Assembly: GCF_900113835.1 (NCBI RefSeq)
Contig: NZ_FOQV01000012.1
Location: 78,691 to 142,690 of the forward strand
Origin: Allobosea sp. OK403
Lineage (GTDB): Bacteria > Pseudomonadota > Alphaproteobacteria > Rhizobiales > Beijerinckiaceae
DNA: 64,000 nt
Direction of reading: 5' to 3'
Positions 8,012 through 15,181 of this stretch are shown in pieces. The notes beneath the pieces were generated by a model. It was not told the origin of the DNA. It saw nothing but the letters and a program-made list of their open reading frames with translations, and made no database searches. The position numbers and the translations under genes were made by a program. Each line of letters begins with the position of its first letter. The stretch's first letter is position 1.

Positions 8012-8944
8012 TCATCTTGCACCCATGGCTTCGCGCAGGCGCGGATCGAGCGCCGCCTGGGCGAGATCGCCAAGCAGCGTGCCGAGCATCACCGCGATGG
8101 CGAGCATCAACAGGCAGCCCTGCACCAGCGGATAGTCGCGCTGGCCGAGCGCTGTGATCAAAAGCGAGCCGAGGCCCGGCCGGGCGAAGACATATTCGAC
8201 GGTGACGGCGCCGCCGAGAATCCAGCCGATGCGCAGGCCCAGGATCGTCATCACCGGCAGCATCGCCTGCTGCAGCACGTGGCGCAGCTGGATGCGCCAG
8301 AAGGGCAGGCCCTTGGCGTGGAGCACGCGCACGAAATCGCGGCTGGCGATCTCGATTATCGCGGCACGGGTGACGCGGGCGATCAGCGCGGTGCCGCCGA
8401 TGCCGATGGTCAGCGCCGGCAGGACCAGCGCGTCCCAACTGCGCGCGCCGGAAACCGGGAACCATTCGAATTGCACGGCGAACATCAGGATCATCAGCAG
8501 CGCCAGCCAGAAGCTCGGCAGCGTCGAGCCGAGCAGGATGAAGCCCATCACCACCCGGTCGAACAGGCTGTCGCGGAAGGAGGCGGCGAGCACGCCGGTG
8601 ACGATCCCCACCGTGGTGGAGAAGATCAGCGCCGCGCCGCCGAGCGCCAGGCTGTGCGGCATGTTCTCCGCGATCAACCGCGCGACCGGCTGGCGCATCA
8701 CGATGGCGTCGCCGAGATCGCCCGTGACGACCTTGGCGAGCCAGCGCCCGTATTGCACGAGCAGCGGCTGATCGAGGCCGTAGCGGGCGATCATCTGTGC
8801 CCGCTGCTCGGGCGAGGAGCCGACCTGGATCAGATGCTCCAGCGGATCGCCCGGCACGAGATGGATGATCATGAAGATCACCAGCGAGACGGCGAGGAAC
8901 ACCGGCACCAACATGGCGAGCCGCCGGATCGCGAAATGCAGCAA
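8012..8944 (-). CDS. ABC transporter permease, oligopeptide type (DppB-like)
   Basis: The 310-residue protein has six predicted membrane spans and the conserved DppB N-terminal pattern (LAMLVPVFLAVSLVIFMIIH, VPGDPLEHL, IARYGLDQPLLVQYG). The ATPase-contact motif is HAKGLPFWRIQLRHVLQQA at about residue 200. It sits between the solute-binding protein gene (31 bases upstream) and the DppC-like gene. Confidence 0.92.
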   Translation of the reverse strand: MLHFAIRRLAMLVPVFLAVSLVIFMIIHLVPGDPLEHLIQVGSSPEQRAQMIARYGLDQPLLVQYGRWLAKVVTGDLGDAIVMRQPVARLIAENMPHSLALGGAALIFSTTVGIVTGVLAASFRDSLFDRVVMGFILLGSTLPSFWLALLMILMFAVQFEWFPVSGARSWDALVLPALTIGIGGTALIARVTRAAIIEIASRDFVRVLHAKGLPFWRIQLRHVLQQAMLPVMTILGLRIGWILGGAVTVEYVFARPGLGSLLITALGQRDYPLVQGCLLMLAIAVMLGTLLGDLAQAALDPRLREAMGAR

Positions 8945-8975
8945 GGCGCTCTCCCCTCCGCGGCCGGGACTGGGC

Positions 8976-10559
8976 TCAGTTCGCCGGAGCGATATCGAGC
9001 ATGGTCGGTCCGTAGAGCCCGGTGCCGCGGATCACCTGGGGCAAGGTGATGCGCTTGCCATAGGCCAGGCTCTGCGCCGGCTGGTAGATCGGCGCGAACG
9101 GGTACTGCGACAGCACATATTCATGATAGCGGGTGAAGTTCGCGACGCGCTCCTCCCAGGTCTTGGACTTGTTCATGGCGATATCGTTCAGCCGCTCGGC
9201 TTCCGGGTCGTTGAACATCGAGACATTGGGGTAGCCGGCGCGCTTGGCGGCGAAGAACCAGTCGACGATGTCGGCATTGGTCCACTGATAGGCGCGGATC
9301 GCGAGCTGATGCTCGGTCTTCTTGCGGTACTGCGCGTTGATCGAGCCGGCATCGATGATGCTGATGTCGGCCTGCATGCCGACAGCCTTGAGCTGGGCCT
9401 GGACGATCTCGACGAGGCGCTTGAACTCGGTGCCGTTCTGGGTCCAGAGCTTGACCTCGAGGCGCTTGCCGTCCTTGACGCGGATGCCGTCGGGGCCTGC
9501 CTTCCAGCCGGCTGCGTCGAACAGCTTCTTCGAGCGTTCGGGATCGTAGGAGATCTTGTATTTCGGGTCGACCTGCGCCTCCTTCAGCGAGGAGATCAGG
9601 AAGGTGTCGGCCGCCGCGCCATTGCCGCCATAGAGGCTGGTCAGGATCTCCTTTTGGTTGACGGCGAAGGCGGTCGCCTCGCGCAGCCTGACATCGGTGA
9701 ACGGCTCGACGCTGGTGTTGATCGGCATATAGACCAGCTCGTTGCCGGGAAAGGTGACGAGCTTCACCGCCTTGTCGGCCTGGATGCGCGGCAGGAAGTC
9801 GGTGGGGACATTGACCAGCATGTCGGCGCCGCCGGTCTTCAATTCGAGATAGGCGGTCGATTCCTCGGCGATTTCGCGGAAGGTCAGCTTCTTGAACTTC
9901 GCCGGCCCCTTGTTGGCCGAGAGGTCGGAGGCCCAGGCATAGTCGTCATTGCGCACCAGCACGGTCTGCTGGCCGACGCTGAACTGCTGCATCTTGTAGG
10001 GGCCGGTGCCGATGGCCTCGGTCACGCCGAATTTGTCGCCGAGCGCCGTGTAGGATTTGGGCTCGGGAATGCACATGAAGGATGTGGCGAGGTTGAACAG
10101 CAGGTTCGGGTCGGGGTGCTTCATGTGGAAGCGCACGGTCAGATCGTCGACGACCTCGACACGCTCGATCGCCTCGACGGTGAAGGCGTTCTCGGTGCCC
10201 TTGAACTGCGGCACCCACCATTCGATCGTGCGGGCGTTGAACGGCTCGCCATTGTGGAACTTGACGCCGGGCTTCAGCTTGAAGGTCCATTGCATGCCGT
10301 CGGGGCTGGCTTCCCAGGAGGAGGCGAGCTGGCCATGGAAGCTCTGGTCGGCATCCTGCACGACGAGACGGTCGAAGATCAGCGTCGTCGCGGTGTTGAG
10401 CTTGGTCGCCTTGGTCGGGTTGTAGGTCGGCGCACCGACGAGGCGCGCGGTCATCACGAAGGTCGCCTCCTGCGCCTGGGCGGTGGTTGCGGCCATGCCT
10501 GTGAGGCTCAAGCCCGCCAAGCCCAAGGCCAGCAGGCTGCGTGTCATCATCGTCTTCAT
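8976..10559 (-). CDS. ABC transporter solute-binding protein, family 5 (peptide/nickel class)
   Basis: This 527-residue protein has a Sec signal ending near MAATTAQAQEA and a full-length SBP_bac_5 fold (LIFDRLVVQDADQSFHGQLA, WTFKLKPGVKFHNGEPFNA, AIGTGPYKM). It captures the substrate for the permeases just downstream, most likely a short peptide or peptide-like compound given the M81 peptidase in the same operon. The start at 10559 (MKTMMTRSLL) is chosen because it gives the signal peptide. The stretch above it is a 9-bp tandem repeat, not coding sequence. Confidence 0.93.
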   Translation of the reverse strand: MKTMMTRSLLALGLAGLSLTGMAATTAQAQEATFVMTARLVGAPTYNPTKATKLNTATTLIFDRLVVQDADQSFHGQLASSWEASPDGMQWTFKLKPGVKFHNGEPFNARTIEWWVPQFKGTENAFTVEAIERVEVVDDLTVRFHMKHPDPNLLFNLATSFMCIPEPKSYTALGDKFGVTEAIGTGPYKMQQFSVGQQTVLVRNDDYAWASDLSANKGPAKFKKLTFREIAEESTAYLELKTGGADMLVNVPTDFLPRIQADKAVKLVTFPGNELVYMPINTSVEPFTDVRLREATAFAVNQKEILTSLYGGNGAAADTFLISSLKEAQVDPKYKISYDPERSKKLFDAAGWKAGPDGIRVKDGKRLEVKLWTQNGTEFKRLVEIVQAQLKAVGMQADISIIDAGSINAQYRKKTEHQLAIRAYQWTNADIVDWFFAAKRAGYPNVSMFNDPEAERLNDIAMNKSKTWEERVANFTRYHEYVLSQYPFAPIYQPAQSLAYGKRITLPQVIRGTGLYGPTMLDIAPAN

Positions 10560-10596
10560 CCCGTTTCCCCTTTTTGTCGTGAGATGCTGCGCAAGC

Positions 10597-10650
10597 ATGG
10601 AAGTCATTGAAGGCCAGGAAGGCTTGGAAGGCATGGAAGGCTTGGAAGGC
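10597..10650. repeat. Six tandem copies of a 9-bp unit
   Basis: On the plus strand the units are atggaagtc, attgaaggc, caggaaggc, ttggaaggc, atggaaggc and ttggaaggc, at exact 9-base spacing. The array lies in the 99-base gap between the RpiR stop and the solute-binding protein start, so it would be in the leader of that mRNA. Confidence 0.8.
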
Positions 10651-10658
10651 GGCGCCCC

Positions 10659-11537
10659 TCAGTCGAGCGGGCCCGTGTTGTCGCCGACATGGCCGGTGAA
10701 GCGGCCATAGAGCTCCGCCATCCGGTTCAGCCGCTGCTCGACCTGCGGGCCGAGCTCGACGAAGACGGCGTTGATCATGAGGTTGCTCAGGCTCGCCATC
10801 TGGGCGGTCGAGTCCCAGAACAGGTTGAACTCTGTCGAGACCACCAGCATCTCGTCGACCAGCCCGCGCCCCCAGTCGCAGAAGGAATCGGTGACGAGCG
10901 TGGTGGCGATGCCGGCGGCCTTGGCTTCCCGCGCCAGCACTTTTGCCATGCGCGAATAGCGCCGCGCCTCGAAGATCACCAGGCAGCGCCCGGGCTCGTC
11001 CGGCAGCAGCAGCTCGGAGAAATTGCCGGCGGCGAGGTCGACCAGATGCACGCCGTCGCGCAGATACTGGAGCTGGTTGGCGAGGTATTGCGCCAGCCCG
11101 CGCTCGGTCTGGAAGCCGGTGATGTAGACTGTGGGCGCGCTGGCGAGCCGGCGCGCCACGCGCTTCCACTCCTCGCTCTGGGCGAGCTCGTAGAGCCTGA
11201 CGAGGCCGGCGATCTCGAGCTCGAGGCTGCGCGCCAGCTGGTCGTCGCCAGCACGGCTGCGCTGCTGGAAATCGCGCAGCCGGTCGCTGATCAGCCAGGG
11301 GCTGTCGCCGATCTCATCGGCCAGGCTCGCCTTGAGATCCTTCAGGCTCCTGTAGCCGAGCGTCCGGCAGAAGCGCCCGACCGTCGGCTCGCTCAACGAA
11401 ACCTTCTCGGCCAGGCTCGCCGCCGTCTCGAAGGGCAGGCTCGGCATCCGCGCCAGCATGTAGCTCGCCAGCGCCTTGTCGGCGCGGGAGCCGCTGGCGA
11501 GGCAGGCCTGCAATCTCTGGCGGAGTGTCTGCGACAT
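10659..11537 (-). CDS. MurR/RpiR family transcriptional regulator
   Basis: This 292-residue protein has the two-part RpiR architecture. An N-terminal HTH_6 domain covers about residues 1-75 (AASLAEKVSLSEPTVGRFCR). A SIS sugar-phosphate-isomerase-like effector domain covers about residues 125-255 (TVYITGFQTERGLAQYLANQ, CLVIFEARRYSRMAKVLARE). It is upstream of and co-directional with the peptide ABC/M81 genes, and divergent from the FAD oxidoreductase at 11.7 kb, so it probably controls both. Confidence 0.92.
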   Translation of the reverse strand: MSQTLRQRLQACLASGSRADKALASYMLARMPSLPFETAASLAEKVSLSEPTVGRFCRTLGYRSLKDLKASLADEIGDSPWLISDRLRDFQQRSRAGDDQLARSLELEIAGLVRLYELAQSEEWKRVARRLASAPTVYITGFQTERGLAQYLANQLQYLRDGVHLVDLAAGNFSELLLPDEPGRCLVIFEARRYSRMAKVLAREAKAAGIATTLVTDSFCDWGRGLVDEMLVVSTEFNLFWDSTAQMASLSNLMINAVFVELGPQVEQRLNRMAELYGRFTGHVGDNTGPLD

Positions 11538-11700
11538 CGGAACTCCCGGCGATGTCTTAATGAAGAAATTTTTCTATCACGCTGTCAAAGGATTTTTATT
11601 TTCTTGCAAATCATGGCGGTTTGAGGCTCGTCTGGGGTCATGCCACAGGCAGCGATGCCCGCGGCGGCTATGCCCAAGCCGCTGCTGATTGTCGGGGCGA
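11538..11700. promoter_or_regulatory. Divergent promoter region with a candidate RpiR site
   Basis: The 163-base gap between rpiR and the FAD oxidoreductase holds an AT-rich patch. GAAATTTTTC at 11565-11574 resembles the GAAA-Nx-TTTC half-site arrangement bound by many RpiR proteins. A second AT-rich run follows at 11588-11605. Confidence 0.4.
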
Positions 11701-13056
11701 ATGGAGACGGGTCTGACCGGCGCGATGACGACTGCAACAGGACTGGCCCAGACAGAGCAGGCCGAAACCGGACAGGCCCAGCCACGCCAAGCCGGCTCGC
11801 GACAGGCGCAGGCACGGCAAGTCGACGTGATCGTGCTCGGGGCCGGCATCATCGGCGTCAGCGCGGCCCTGCATCTGCAGGAGCGCGGCCGCAGCGTCCT
11901 GCTGGTCGATCGCGGTGAACCGGGAGGCGAAACCAGCCATGGCAATGCCGGGCTGATCGAGCGCTCCTCCGTCGTGCCCTACGCCTTCCCGCGCGATCTC
12001 GCGACGCTTGCCGCCTTCGCCTCGAACCGCTCCATCGCCGTGCGCTACCGGCCGGCGACGCTCTTGCGGATGGCGCCGTGGCTGGCGCGCTACTGGTGGA
12101 ATTCGGCGCCCGGCCGGCTCGAGCGGCAGGGCCGTGCCATCCTGCCGCTGATCGAACGCTGCATCGACGAGCACCGGCGCTGGACGGCGGCCGCCGGCAC
12201 GCAGGCGCTGATGCGCGGGGAGGGCTGGATCGAGCTCTACCGCAGCCCGCGCGCGCTCGGGCAGGCGGTTTCCGCCGCGGCGGGCTTGCACGGCTATGGA
12301 CTCACCTATGACGTGCTGGACCCTGAGACCCTGCGCGCCCTGGAGCCCGCCTTGCTGCCCGGCACAGCGACCGGCGCCTTGCACTGGCGCGACCCCGTCA
12401 CCGTCAGCGATCCCGGCGCGGTGACGCGCGCCTATGCCGGCTTGTTCGCCGCACGCGGCGGCACGCTGGTGCAGGCGGACGCGCTGGAGCTGCGCCAGGA
12501 GGGTGCGCAATGGCGCCTGCCGACCGCGGCCGGAGACTGGCGGGCGGCGGAGGTCGTCGTCGCGCTCGGGCCCTGGTCGGGCGATCTCTACGAGCGTTTC
12601 GGCTATCGCTTCCCGCTCGCCTTCAAGCGCGGCTACCACATGCATTACGCGGCCGTGAACGAGGCTGTGCCGCAGCATCCGCTTTGTGATGCGCAGGCCG
12701 GTTTCGTGCTGAGCGCGATGCAGCGCGGCATTCGCCTGACCACCGGCATCGAGCTTGCCGGCCGCGACGAGCCCTCGGATAGCTGGCAGCTCGACCAGGC
12801 GGAAACGGTCGCGCGGCGGATCATGCCGCTGGGCCAGCGACTGGATGCGCAGCCCTGGCGCGGCGCGCGGCCCTGCCTGCCCGACATGCTGCCTGTCATC
12901 GGCCCGGCTTCCCGCCATCGCGGCCTGTGGTTCGCCTTCGGCCACGCCCATCACGGCTTCACCCTGGGGCCAGCCACCGGGCGGCTCCTGGCGGAAGCGA
13001 TGACAGGCGCACCGGCCTTCTGCGACCTCAAGCCCTTCGCGGCTGATCGCTTCTAG
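11701..13056 (+). CDS. FAD-dependent oxidoreductase, D-amino acid dehydrogenase (DadA)-like
   Basis: The product is 451 residues from ATG 11701; ATG 11725 is equally possible. A Rossmann dinucleotide motif VIVLGAGIIGVSAA lies near residues 44-57, followed by the DadA-type GGETSHGNAGLIE. A C-terminal GLWFAFGHAHHGFTLGPATG closes the FAD site. Members oxidise the amine of D-amino acids or N-substituted glycines. The first 40 residues are an unusual Q/A-rich low-complexity extension before the Rossmann fold. Divergent orientation from rpiR suggests joint control with the peptide uptake and M81 genes. Confidence 0.88.
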   Translation: METGLTGAMTTATGLAQTEQAETGQAQPRQAGSRQAQARQVDVIVLGAGIIGVSAALHLQERGRSVLLVDRGEPGGETSHGNAGLIERSSVVPYAFPRDLATLAAFASNRSIAVRYRPATLLRMAPWLARYWWNSAPGRLERQGRAILPLIERCIDEHRRWTAAAGTQALMRGEGWIELYRSPRALGQAVSAAAGLHGYGLTYDVLDPETLRALEPALLPGTATGALHWRDPVTVSDPGAVTRAYAGLFAARGGTLVQADALELRQEGAQWRLPTAAGDWRAAEVVVALGPWSGDLYERFGYRFPLAFKRGYHMHYAAVNEAVPQHPLCDAQAGFVLSAMQRGIRLTTGIELAGRDEPSDSWQLDQAETVARRIMPLGQRLDAQPWRGARPCLPDMLPVIGPASRHRGLWFAFGHAHHGFTLGPATGRLLAEAMTGAPAFCDLKPFAADRF

Positions 13057-13356
13057 GGGATCGGTCCAGGCGCGGACCGGCCCGACGCTGAAAGCGGGCG
13101 ACGGCAGCACGGGCAGAGCATCTGTCTTGAACGCCGAGAGAATGCCTGTTCCCGCCCCAACGGGAGCGCCGCTTGGGCGGCGTGAACCCGATGCCGGACT
13201 TTGCTCTGCACATAGTTCGGCTCTGCAAGGAGCTCGGCCATGAGGTTCCAGGTGCCAGCCTGACGCGGTACGTAACGGAGATGGGCGCGTCATAGAGGCA
13301 TGATGCCTGCCGGCTGCCTTGAGCGCCCGGGAGAAGGGCAGGGCGCCCGGCTCTCG
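13057..13356. other. Intergenic spacer with two hairpins
   Basis: No gene is supported here. CGGTCC-N6-GGACCG (13062-13079) lies just past the oxidoreductase stop and may act as a 3' stem-loop. CGCCGC-TTGG-GCGGCG lies at 13167-13182. Neither has a T tract. Confidence 0.4.
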
Positions 13357-13731
13357 TCAGCGCCGCTTGCGGCCCCTCATGGTCGGTCGCTCCGGCACGG
13401 TTTGGCCGTGCTCCTGCCACCAGGCCGTCAACGCCTCGATCGTCGGGCCGAGCCCTCGCGCTTTGGGGGTGATCTCATACTCGACCTTGGGCGGGACTTG
13501 CGCGAACACCGTGCGTGAGACCAGACCGTCGGCTTCGAGCTCGCGCAGCTGCGCCGTCAGCATGTGCTGGGTGATGCCGGGGATCGCCTTGCGCAGCTCC
13601 CCGAAGCGGTAGGTGCGCTGGTGGAGAAGCCACATGATCTCCAGCTTCCACTTGCCCGAGAGCAGCGCGAAGGCCCGGCGCATCTCGTCCTGCATGGTGA
13701 AGTCGCCATTGGCCATGGTCAGGTTTTCCAT
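13357..13731 (-). CDS. HxlR family transcriptional regulator
   Basis: The 124-residue protein is a typical HxlR/MarR-like winged helix: LLSGKWKLEIMWLLHQRTYR, then the recognition region LRKAIPGITQHMLTAQLREL, and a wing with VEYEITPKARGL. There is no cysteine, so it is not a HypR-type thiol switch. It is divergent from the DoxX-like gene and probably represses it. The TACT-N7-AGTA inverted repeat at 13731-13745 overlaps its start. Confidence 0.92.
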   Translation of the reverse strand: MENLTMANGDFTMQDEMRRAFALLSGKWKLEIMWLLHQRTYRFGELRKAIPGITQHMLTAQLRELEADGLVSRTVFAQVPPKVEYEITPKARGLGPTIEALTAWWQEHGQTVPERPTMRGRKRR

Positions 13732-13745
13732 ACTAAGAGACAGTA
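13731..13745. promoter_or_regulatory. Candidate HxlR operator
   Basis: TACT at 13731-13734 and AGTA at 13742-13745 form an inverted repeat with a 7-base spacer. This is the shape commonly reported for HxlR-family operators. It lies on the regulator's start and 130 bases above the DoxX-like gene. Confidence 0.45.
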
Positions 13746-13874
13746 ATTCATCCTACTTGTGGAGATTAACATTGTCCGCAATTTTGCTTGTATCGACAAG
13801 CCGTTCGTTGATTTGAGCTGCTCTACAGAAACATTTCGATTGGAGAATGCTGCCTTCGCAGCAGATGAGAACTC

Positions 13875-14303
13875 ATGTCCGCACAATACATCTATTGGGC
13901 AAGCACCGCATTGCTGTTGCTCTTATATGCCTCGTCCGCATTCCTTTACCTGACCAAGGGCGCCTGGGTCCGCGAGGCCCTGGCGGGGCTTGGATATCCC
14001 GCTTATCTCGTCCAGCTCATGATCGTCGTGAAGATCCTGGGGCCGATCGCGATCCTCTGGCGTCTAAGCCCGTTTCTGAGCGATCTCGCCTATGCCGGCA
14101 TGCTCTATCACCTGCTGCTCTCGGGCCTGGCCCATCTTGGCGTGCGCAAGCCACTGGCGGCAGTGCCGGCGGTCGTGGGCCTCATGCTCCTGGCCGCATC
14201 GTTCTACACCCAGAACGCCGCCCGCGAGACCCCGTCGCCCTATGCACCGATGCGGTTCGAGCGTTCGGCGGCACATGGCCACGCAACCGAACGGGCGTCG
14301 TGA
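13875..14303 (+). CDS. DoxX-like membrane protein
   Basis: This 142-residue protein has four hydrophobic segments with the DoxX pattern: a first helix at about residues 5-25, LGYPAYLVQLMIVVKILGPIAI, and AYAGMLYHLLLSGLAHL. DoxX relatives are small inner-membrane proteins of mostly unknown role, some linked to thiol stress or quinone chemistry. It is divergent from hxlR. Its TGA overlaps the ATG of the SDR remnant as TGATG, showing that it once headed a two-gene operon. Confidence 0.85.
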   Translation: MSAQYIYWASTALLLLLYASSAFLYLTKGAWVREALAGLGYPAYLVQLMIVVKILGPIAILWRLSPFLSDLAYAGMLYHLLLSGLAHLGVRKPLAAVPAVVGLMLLAASFYTQNAARETPSPYAPMRFERSAAHGHATERAS

Positions 14304-14539
14304 TGGCTCGCCTGAGCGGAGCGGTCGTCATCGTCAGCGGCGCGGGCCGCGACATTGGCTCTTCACATGCGGGGGGTCTGCTGTCCCGGAGCTCATTCGC
14401 AAACACGTCGATGGAGGCAGATGCACGGACGGAGCAGTGGCTGCGCCCCTTGCAGGCCGGCGAAGCGTCGGACAGCACGGACAATCAGAAAGCTGCGAGT
14501 GCGACCACGCCCGCCATCATGTCAGGAACTGAGTGCTGA
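14303..14539 (+). pseudogene. N-terminal remnant of a short-chain dehydrogenase (SDR)
   Basis: The first 19 codons read MARLSGAVVIVSGAGRDIG, the first strand and TGxxxGIG nucleotide loop of an SDR. After that the 78-codon frame loses all resemblance and stops. The start overlaps the DoxX stop (TGATG), as in an intact operon. The rest of the enzyme, including the YxxxK active site, is gone. On the opposite strand at 14523-14627 is an isolated 34-codon frame starting MRLREAFDPPLTPISDEEVG that I cannot place. Confidence 0.5.
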
Positions 14540-14830
14540 CCTGCTCACCGGGCGGTGACGAAGCGTGCCCACCTCCTCATCGCTGATCGGTGTCAAAGGC
14601 GGATCGAAGGCCTCGCGCAGGCGCATGACAAGCGATTGTGCCCATAGCGCATTCCAGACAAGACCACCGTGATCATCCGCCCGCTCGTAGCATCCTTGCT
14701 GCCGCGAACGCGCCGGAAGCGGTCAAGAGCGCCATCGCCTTCGGCGGTCGGCACGCCTTCATCGCCAGCCGCGCCGCGGCCGGCCTTGTCGCTCTTCTCC
14801 TTGCCGCCGCCGCGCGCGATCGCTTTGACA
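14540..14830. other. Degenerate spacer, no supported gene
   Basis: About 290 bases between the SDR remnant and the metal-sensor operator. Short open frames exist on both strands, but none shows a recognisable domain. It looks like the scar of a deletion. Confidence 0.35.
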
Positions 14831-14851
14831 GTATCCTATCCAGGGGGATAC
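14831..14851. promoter_or_regulatory. CsoR/RcnR-type operator: G tract with flanking inverted repeat
   Basis: GTATCC (14831-14836) and GGATAC (14846-14851) pair around a core containing a GGGGG run. An A/T-rich inverted repeat around a G/C tract is the established operator form for the CsoR/RcnR/InrS family. It ends 9 bases before the sensor gene and so should give autoregulation. Confidence 0.6.
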
Positions 14852-14860
14852 GATGCGGCG

Positions 14861-15139
14861 ATGTCAGAACCGCATATCCACGCCAGCCATCCCGACATCG
14901 CCACGCGGCTGAAGCGGGCCGAAGGCGAGCTGCGCAAGCTCATCGAGATGACCGAGGCGGGGTGCAACTGCCTCGACATCGCCCAGCAGCTGCAGGTGGT
15001 CGAAAGCGCCGTCGGTGGCGCCAAGAGGACGCTGGTCCAGGACCATCTTGACCACTGCCTCGAGCATGCCGCCGGCACGCTGTCGCGTGATCAGCGCCAG
15101 TCGATCGATGCGTTCAAGGCCATCACCAAATATCTCTGA
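14861..15139 (+). CDS. CsoR/RcnR family metal sensor, InrS-like (probable Ni sensor)
   Basis: This 92-residue all-helical repressor has the family spacing of ligands: Cys37, His62 and Cys66 (C-x24-H-x3-C). It also has an N-terminal His cluster (His5, His7, His10). Copper CsoR proteins use the same Cys-His-Cys triad, but the cyanobacterial nickel sensor InrS combines that triad with an N-terminal His and controls an MFS exporter with a His-rich tail. The next gene here is exactly such an exporter, so nickel (or cobalt) sensing is inferred. The start at 14861 follows the operator directly. Confidence 0.82.
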   Translation: MSEPHIHASHPDIATRLKRAEGELRKLIEMTEAGCNCLDIAQQLQVVESAVGGAKRTLVQDHLDHCLEHAAGTLSRDQRQSIDAFKAITKYL

Positions 15140-15181
15140 CCCCGCAGCATTCCCGACCCGCTATCAGGCAAGATTGATCTC

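Noticed and set aside
11668..13293. 541-codon open frame antisense to the FAD oxidoreductase
   Set aside because: Arises from high third-position GC opposite a real gene; it has no domain and is Arg/Ala-rich.
14861..15139. Calling the CsoR-family sensor a copper regulator
   Set aside because: The Cys-His-Cys triad allows it, but the N-terminal His cluster and the His-tailed MFS partner fit nickel sensing better; no copper ATPase or chaperone is nearby.
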